Below, piece by piece: positions 14,599 through 18,265 of a stretch of 18,265 nt of DNA. The stretch comes from SLFT01 sp964493075 (lineage in GTDB: Bacteria; Hydrogenedentota; Hydrogenedentia; Hydrogenedentales; CAITNO01), in assembly GCA_964493075.1 (NCBI GenBank), contig CAZBNU010000071.1:1-18265 (forward strand). Direction: 5' to 3'. The notes under the pieces were generated by a model. That model searched no databases. It was not told the origin of the DNA and saw only the letters and a list, made by a program, of their open reading frames with translations. The translations under genes and the position numbers were made by a program. Positions within the stretch are counted from its first letter, which is position 1; each line of letters opens with the position of its first letter.

Positions 14599-15738
14599 AT
14601 GGATATAAAAATGTTGATGGCCCCTTTTGAAAAAGTGGCCGCCGACTATTATGGATATGCAAAAGAAACTGCCGCTGCCGGACGCAAGGTGGCAGGCTAT
14701 ATGTGTTCCTATGCGCCCCAGGAACTGCTCCATGCCGCGGGCTATCTGCCCATACGCATTCTGGGGCGGGAAGGCGACACCCATCGCGCCGACGAGTTGC
14801 TGCAGTCTTTTTCATGCAGTTTTGCCCGAAGCGTGCTGGACAGCGCCTTGGAACAGGAATGGCCGTTCCTGGACTTGATCATGTTTTCACATACCTGCGA
14901 CACCATGCAGAATGTGGCGGATTTGTGGCGCGCACATACGCCTCATACCGACGTGCTGATCGCATCCGTACCCACGCGCACCGACGGCGAAGCGCCACTA
15001 CGCTATTACGTAGCGGAACTCAAGCGCCTGAAGAAGAAACTGGAGGAAAAGACAGGGCCCATCACCGATGAAGCCCTAGCGGTAAGCCTGAAATTATATA
15101 ATGAACACCGCAACGCCATGCAGGCGTTGTATGCGCTGCGCAATGAGAAGGCGGGACTGTTGTCCGGCGCACAGATGATGAGCATTTCGGTGTCGGCCTT
15201 TCTCATGGATGTTGGGGAACATCTAGCCCTGGTGCGCAACGTAATTGCAGCGTTGCAGTCGACTGACAATACAGGAACCGCGTCCATGCCCCGTGTGTTT
15301 GTGGCAGGCGGCATGTGCCGGCATGTTGGCTTTATCGAACTAATGGAAGCCGCCGGATGCATGGTTGTGGGCGATGACCTATGCGTGGGTTCCCGTTCCT
15401 TTTCTCACGGGGAAGCGGAGGCGGCGGACCCAATCGAAGCACTTGCGCGCACCTATCTCGGGCGCATTCCCTGTCCGGCGTTTCACCTCGACGGACGACA
15501 GCCCGGCGATGCGCTGGTGGAAGCGGTGCTCCGCGATAAGGCGGACGGCGTCATCTTCCTGCTCACCAACTTCTGCGACCCGGTGGCGTTCGACTATGTG
15601 CCCCTGAAGAATGCCCTGGAGAAAGCCAACATCCCGGCGTTATCCTTGTCGGTGGAACAGCACCGTGAACCGCCCGAACAGCTGCGTACCCGCGTGGAAG
15701 CCTTTACGGAAATGCTGAAGGAAGGCTCAAACCTATGA
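14599..15738 (+). CDS. 2-hydroxyacyl-CoA dehydratase-like iron-sulfur protein (YjiM/double-cubane type)
   Basis: A 379-residue member of the 2-hydroxyglutaryl-CoA dehydratase D-component/benzoyl-CoA reductase family. Recognisable parts are CSYAPQELLHAAGYLPIR near residue 36, FSHTCDTMQN at 96-105, the AGGMC segment near 240, and TNFCDPVAFDYVPLKNALE from 323. Cysteines that could hold cluster iron are C36, C73, C100, C240, C254, C262, C292 and C326, more than the three per subunit of classical dehydratases. Only one such subunit is present, whereas acyl-CoA dehydratases use two different ones. Length and pairing match E. coli YjiM and the single-subunit double-cubane cluster proteins, which reduce small molecules rather than dehydrate acyl-CoA. 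AAAGGAAG at 14586-14593 supports the start. The stop overlaps the activator start. Confidence 0.85.
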   Translation: MDIKMLMAPFEKVAADYYGYAKETAAAGRKVAGYMCSYAPQELLHAAGYLPIRILGREGDTHRADELLQSFSCSFARSVLDSALEQEWPFLDLIMFSHTCDTMQNVADLWRAHTPHTDVLIASVPTRTDGEAPLRYYVAELKRLKKKLEEKTGPITDEALAVSLKLYNEHRNAMQALYALRNEKAGLLSGAQMMSISVSAFLMDVGEHLALVRNVIAALQSTDNTGTASMPRVFVAGGMCRHVGFIELMEAAGCMVVGDDLCVGSRSFSHGEAEAADPIEALARTYLGRIPCPAFHLDGRQPGDALVEAVLRDKADGVIFLLTNFCDPVAFDYVPLKNALEKANIPALSLSVEQHREPPEQLRTRVEAFTEMLKEGSNL

Positions 15739-16517
15739 GTAACAACCGGATTTTTGCAGGAGTGGATGTAGGCAGCGCCACAGCCAAAGCCGTATTGATC
15801 AATGATGCTGCCGTCATTATCGGTTCTGCAGTAATTGCCAGCGGCGGTAATCTGACAGAGTCTGCACAGCGCTGCCTGCAAATGGCAGCGCAAGAAGCAG
15901 GGGTCGCGCCGGATTCCTGCGCAGCCGTCGTGGCCACTGGCTATGGGCGTGAACGTGTTGCTGTGCGTACCAAATCCGTCACCGAAATTACCTGCCATGC
16001 CCGGGGCGCGCTTGCCCTGTTTCCGGAGGTGCGTTCTGTGGTGGACATTGGCGGCCAGGACTCCAAGGCTATCGCGCTGGATGATCGCGGACGGGTGCTG
16101 CGTTTTGAAATGAACGACAAATGCGCCGCAGGTACGGGCCGCTTCCTGGAAGTGATGGCGCGGCTCCTGGAAATCGAACTGGACGAATTCGGCGGACGGG
16201 CCATGCACTCGAAATCGCCTGTCACCATCTCCTCCACCTGCACCGTGTTTGCAGAAAGCGAAGTCATCTCCCATCTGGCGCGCAGCCAGAACGTTGATGA
16301 TATTATCGCGGGCTTGTGCAACGCCATTGCGTCGCGGGTCTACGGACTGGCGTCACGGGCGCGGCTCACAGCGCCCACCATCATGACCGGCGGCGTGGCA
16401 CGCAACGAAGGCGTGGTAAAGGCCATGCAGGTGCTGCTCGGCGCACCTATACAAACTCCCGAAAAACCGCAAATCGTCGGCGCTTACGGCGCCGCGCTTA
16501 TCGCAAAAGACCAATAG
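15735..16517 (+). CDS. ATP-dependent activator of the dehydratase-like protein (BcrA/HgdC/YjiL type)
   Basis: A 260-residue ASKHA-fold ATPase of the BadF/BcrA/HgdC family. It is a homodimer with one [4Fe-4S] cluster between the subunits that uses ATP to push a low-potential electron onto its partner. The phosphate loop is GVDVGSATAK at 9-18, the second ATP motif is DIGGQDSK at 104-111, and the cluster cysteines are C130 in NDKCAAGTGRFLE and C169 in SSTCTVFAESEVISH, both at the canonical places. TGGVARNEGV at 218-227 completes the nucleotide site. The start codon overlaps the stop of the preceding gene (ATGA at 15735-15738), so the two are translationally coupled and expected in fixed ratio. 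The family is firm; the pair's substrate is unknown. Confidence 0.92.
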   Translation: MSNNRIFAGVDVGSATAKAVLINDAAVIIGSAVIASGGNLTESAQRCLQMAAQEAGVAPDSCAAVVATGYGRERVAVRTKSVTEITCHARGALALFPEVRSVVDIGGQDSKAIALDDRGRVLRFEMNDKCAAGTGRFLEVMARLLEIELDEFGGRAMHSKSPVTISSTCTVFAESEVISHLARSQNVDDIIAGLCNAIASRVYGLASRARLTAPTIMTGGVARNEGVVKAMQVLLGAPIQTPEKPQIVGAYGAALIAKDQ

Positions 16518-16580
16518 CACTCGCATATTTCTGGATAAACATGTGCCTTGTTCCATTCACACGGCATAAGCAGAAAGAAT

Positions 16581-18173
16581 ATGACTGCAATACTGAAAAT
16601 ACTTTCCCGGACAGCCTTTTATTTCTTTTGCGGTGTTCTATGGATTGCAGTGTTTGCCTTGGCAATGGAGGTTGCTGCTTTCATGGTGCAACGCAACATT
16701 GAAGCATACAACCCGCTTATTGTTGCCTGTAAACAACAACAGAAGATACCTTACGATGAAAGTGCTGTTACCCCCCTTCCAGTGCCTGTGCAATACCCGC
16801 CTAAGATTGGCGGCTGGGACACCAGACCCGAATTGCCCGTCACAAATCCAGTGTTGAAACAGGCTCTTGAAAACGGCTTTCCCGGCATACCTTTTGATGC
16901 GGAATTGCGGGAGGCATGTCGAAAACAGTTTCACGACTATACTGCGCAAGAAAAGGAAATATACGCCCGGCTCAATGGCGAAATTGTACTGGTGGCAACA
17001 GCTGCATTCAGCATTCAACATGTTTATGGCGCTGACCCACGTACTATCCACGGGCCCAGCTATATTTTGTTTCGGTCTTTATTATATGTAACCCGCCAAC
17101 TGGGTACGCTACAGCAGTTGACAGCGGCAACACTGCAAAAGCAACAGCCTCACGCCTGCACAATTTACCTGCCTACCCCAACAACGCCCGATGAACAGCA
17201 TCAGATGCAAATGTGGCCAATCCCAAAGACTGATCTTGTTCATTTATTTATGGACGTACACCCGGAAAACGTATATGCGCCGCCGGTGCCACAGCCAGTG
17301 GCGGACTCCCGGTGGGAGGTGCCCTTTTTTCGATATAAACCCAATCATGTGACAGAAGAACCAGACTCCTTTGAGACCAACAGTATGGGATTCCGAAGCC
17401 CGGAAATTGTACTCCCAAAACCTGAAGGAGTCTTTCGCATACTCTGCATCGGGGGATCAACTACCCACGAAGCCGGACACAATGCTGGCACCTATCCGAT
17501 GAGGTTGGAAGCACTGCTGAAAGAAGCCTTTCCCGAACAGCCCTGCGAAGTTGTTAATGCTGGAACCCCGGGAATTTTCTCACAAGGTCATTTGCTGCGA
17601 CTCCACGATTATTTACAAGTGGAACCCGACCTAATCGTAGCGCATCTGGGCGTAAACGATGTATTGAATATCTATAATAACCCAGCAACAAACCTGCCAG
17701 CAACAGTCTCCAACTTCATCCGCCTCTTTGTGCCTGCCATTACAGCACCCGATCTCGATACATTTCAAATTTCGCTTGATTCAACTCTGGGACGGAACCT
17801 GCGTTTGCTGTCCGAACAATTCCAACGTCAGGGCATAGCCGTAGTATTTGCTTCCATGCCCCACCCCGACCCGCAGGCGATCACGAAAGAGCAGTATCAG
17901 TTTTTCAACTACCAAGGGAAACGCTCATGGAATCTTCCCGCATTTTCGATCGAGAGATACGTTTCCTACATCGAAATGAGCAACAACTTGCTGATAACGA
18001 TTGCTGCGGAAACGCAATCTGTCTACATCCCCCTGGCTGAAAGCATGGCAAACACCAGCCATGTATACAATGATTTCTGCCACATGACACAACCGGGCAT
18101 AAATGCCAAGGCCCAAATTATTTTTGAGGCTGTGAAGCCGCTTGTGGCCCGTTTTTGGAAAATACATTCCTAA
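16581..18173 (+). CDS. Membrane-anchored SGNH/GDSL hydrolase
   Basis: A 530-residue protein with an N-terminal membrane segment (about 11-36, FYFFCGVLWIAVFALAMEVAAF region) and a C-terminal SGNH hydrolase domain. The catalytic blocks are GGSTT with nucleophile S293, NAGTPG at 326-331, LGVND with N359, and the D-x-x-H pair D498 and H501 in DFCHMTQPGIN. The linker motif TNSMGFRS at 266-273 commonly precedes this domain type in anchored esterases. Residues 40-265 form a region I cannot assign. Such enzymes often remove acetyl groups from carbohydrates, a plausible role next to glycan genes. ATG at 16581 is chosen; a TTG at 16548 would add 11 residues but without better ribosome binding. The gene lies 63 bases past the activator. 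Confidence 0.83.
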   Translation: MTAILKILSRTAFYFFCGVLWIAVFALAMEVAAFMVQRNIEAYNPLIVACKQQQKIPYDESAVTPLPVPVQYPPKIGGWDTRPELPVTNPVLKQALENGFPGIPFDAELREACRKQFHDYTAQEKEIYARLNGEIVLVATAAFSIQHVYGADPRTIHGPSYILFRSLLYVTRQLGTLQQLTAATLQKQQPHACTIYLPTPTTPDEQHQMQMWPIPKTDLVHLFMDVHPENVYAPPVPQPVADSRWEVPFFRYKPNHVTEEPDSFETNSMGFRSPEIVLPKPEGVFRILCIGGSTTHEAGHNAGTYPMRLEALLKEAFPEQPCEVVNAGTPGIFSQGHLLRLHDYLQVEPDLIVAHLGVNDVLNIYNNPATNLPATVSNFIRLFVPAITAPDLDTFQISLDSTLGRNLRLLSEQFQRQGIAVVFASMPHPDPQAITKEQYQFFNYQGKRSWNLPAFSIERYVSYIEMSNNLLITIAAETQSVYIPLAESMANTSHVYNDFCHMTQPGINAKAQIIFEAVKPLVARFWKIHS

Positions 18174-18265
18174 CCGCAATCACACCATTATTGCGTGCCG
18201 AGTGCTGTTTCATTTGTTTACAGGCGTCCTTTCAATGTCGGGGACGCGGGATGGAGTTCCTGTAA

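Noticed and set aside
16548..16580. TTG start for the SGNH hydrolase
   Set aside because: It adds 11 polar residues before the membrane segment and has no better ribosome binding site than the ATG at 16581.
18174..18265. Feature in the last 92 bases
   Set aside because: A six-pair stem (GCGTCC at 18224-18229 with GGACGC at 18242-18247) is visible, but it lacks a T tract and the window ends too soon to judge. No gene start is supported.

Overview
The window looks like part of a scaffolded draft genome: a run of exactly 100 N lies at 9228-9327. The source is probably a Gram-negative, glycan-using environmental bacterium. The evidence is lipobox and twin-arginine signals on enzymes that are normally cytosolic, several TIM-barrel sugar isomerase-like proteins, a GH38 mannosidase, a secreted GH99-like protein, a sodium/solute symporter, and intergenic repeat debris of a kind common in the Planctomycetota/Lentisphaerota/Hydrogenedentota neighbourhood. 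The phylum is an inference from gene style only. Most genes start with ATG behind an AAGGAG-like ribosome binding site.

Region 1 (1-5461) is a sugar block. A GH38 alpha-mannosidase is followed on the plus strand by two small acidic proteins that are paralogs of each other and by a HAD-family phosphatase. A converging minus-strand ROK sugar kinase of the fructokinase/mannokinase type closes the block. A cytosolic glycosidase, a hexose kinase and a sugar-phosphate phosphatase fit intracellular use of mannosides.

Region 2 (5462-6911) opens with about 290 bases of regulatory and repeat sequence: a likely kinase promoter, an imperfect hairpin, and two 17-bp direct repeats 42 bp apart. Next is a small antitoxin-like gene broken by an in-frame TAA, then a TIM-barrel sugar isomerase/epimerase.

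Region 3 (6936-10016, minus strand) is a three-gene secreted set read from high to low coordinates: a GH99-like protein with a C-terminal carbohydrate-binding-like domain (split by the N gap), a glycerophosphodiester phosphodiesterase, and an AT-rich secreted PepSY-like protein.

Region 4 (10017-10378) has no gene. It holds a perfect 24-bp inverted repeat of the widespread CATTGCGAGG...GAAGCAATC type and a pair of GGCGCACTAT/ATAGTGCGCC palindromes, the second of which overlaps a possible promoter.

Region 5 (10379-18173, plus strand) is the most unusual. A DegT-type PLP aminotransferase carries a twin-arginine signal and is followed by a lipoprotein TIM-barrel isomerase and a sodium/solute symporter. 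Together they suggest that a sugar is modified outside the cytoplasmic membrane and then imported. A second set follows: a single-subunit 2-hydroxyacyl-CoA dehydratase-like iron-sulfur protein overlapping, by ATGA, its ATP-dependent activator. This pair resembles E. coli YjiM/YjiL and the double-cubane cluster protein systems. The last gene is a membrane-anchored SGNH hydrolase with a long unassigned N-terminal region.
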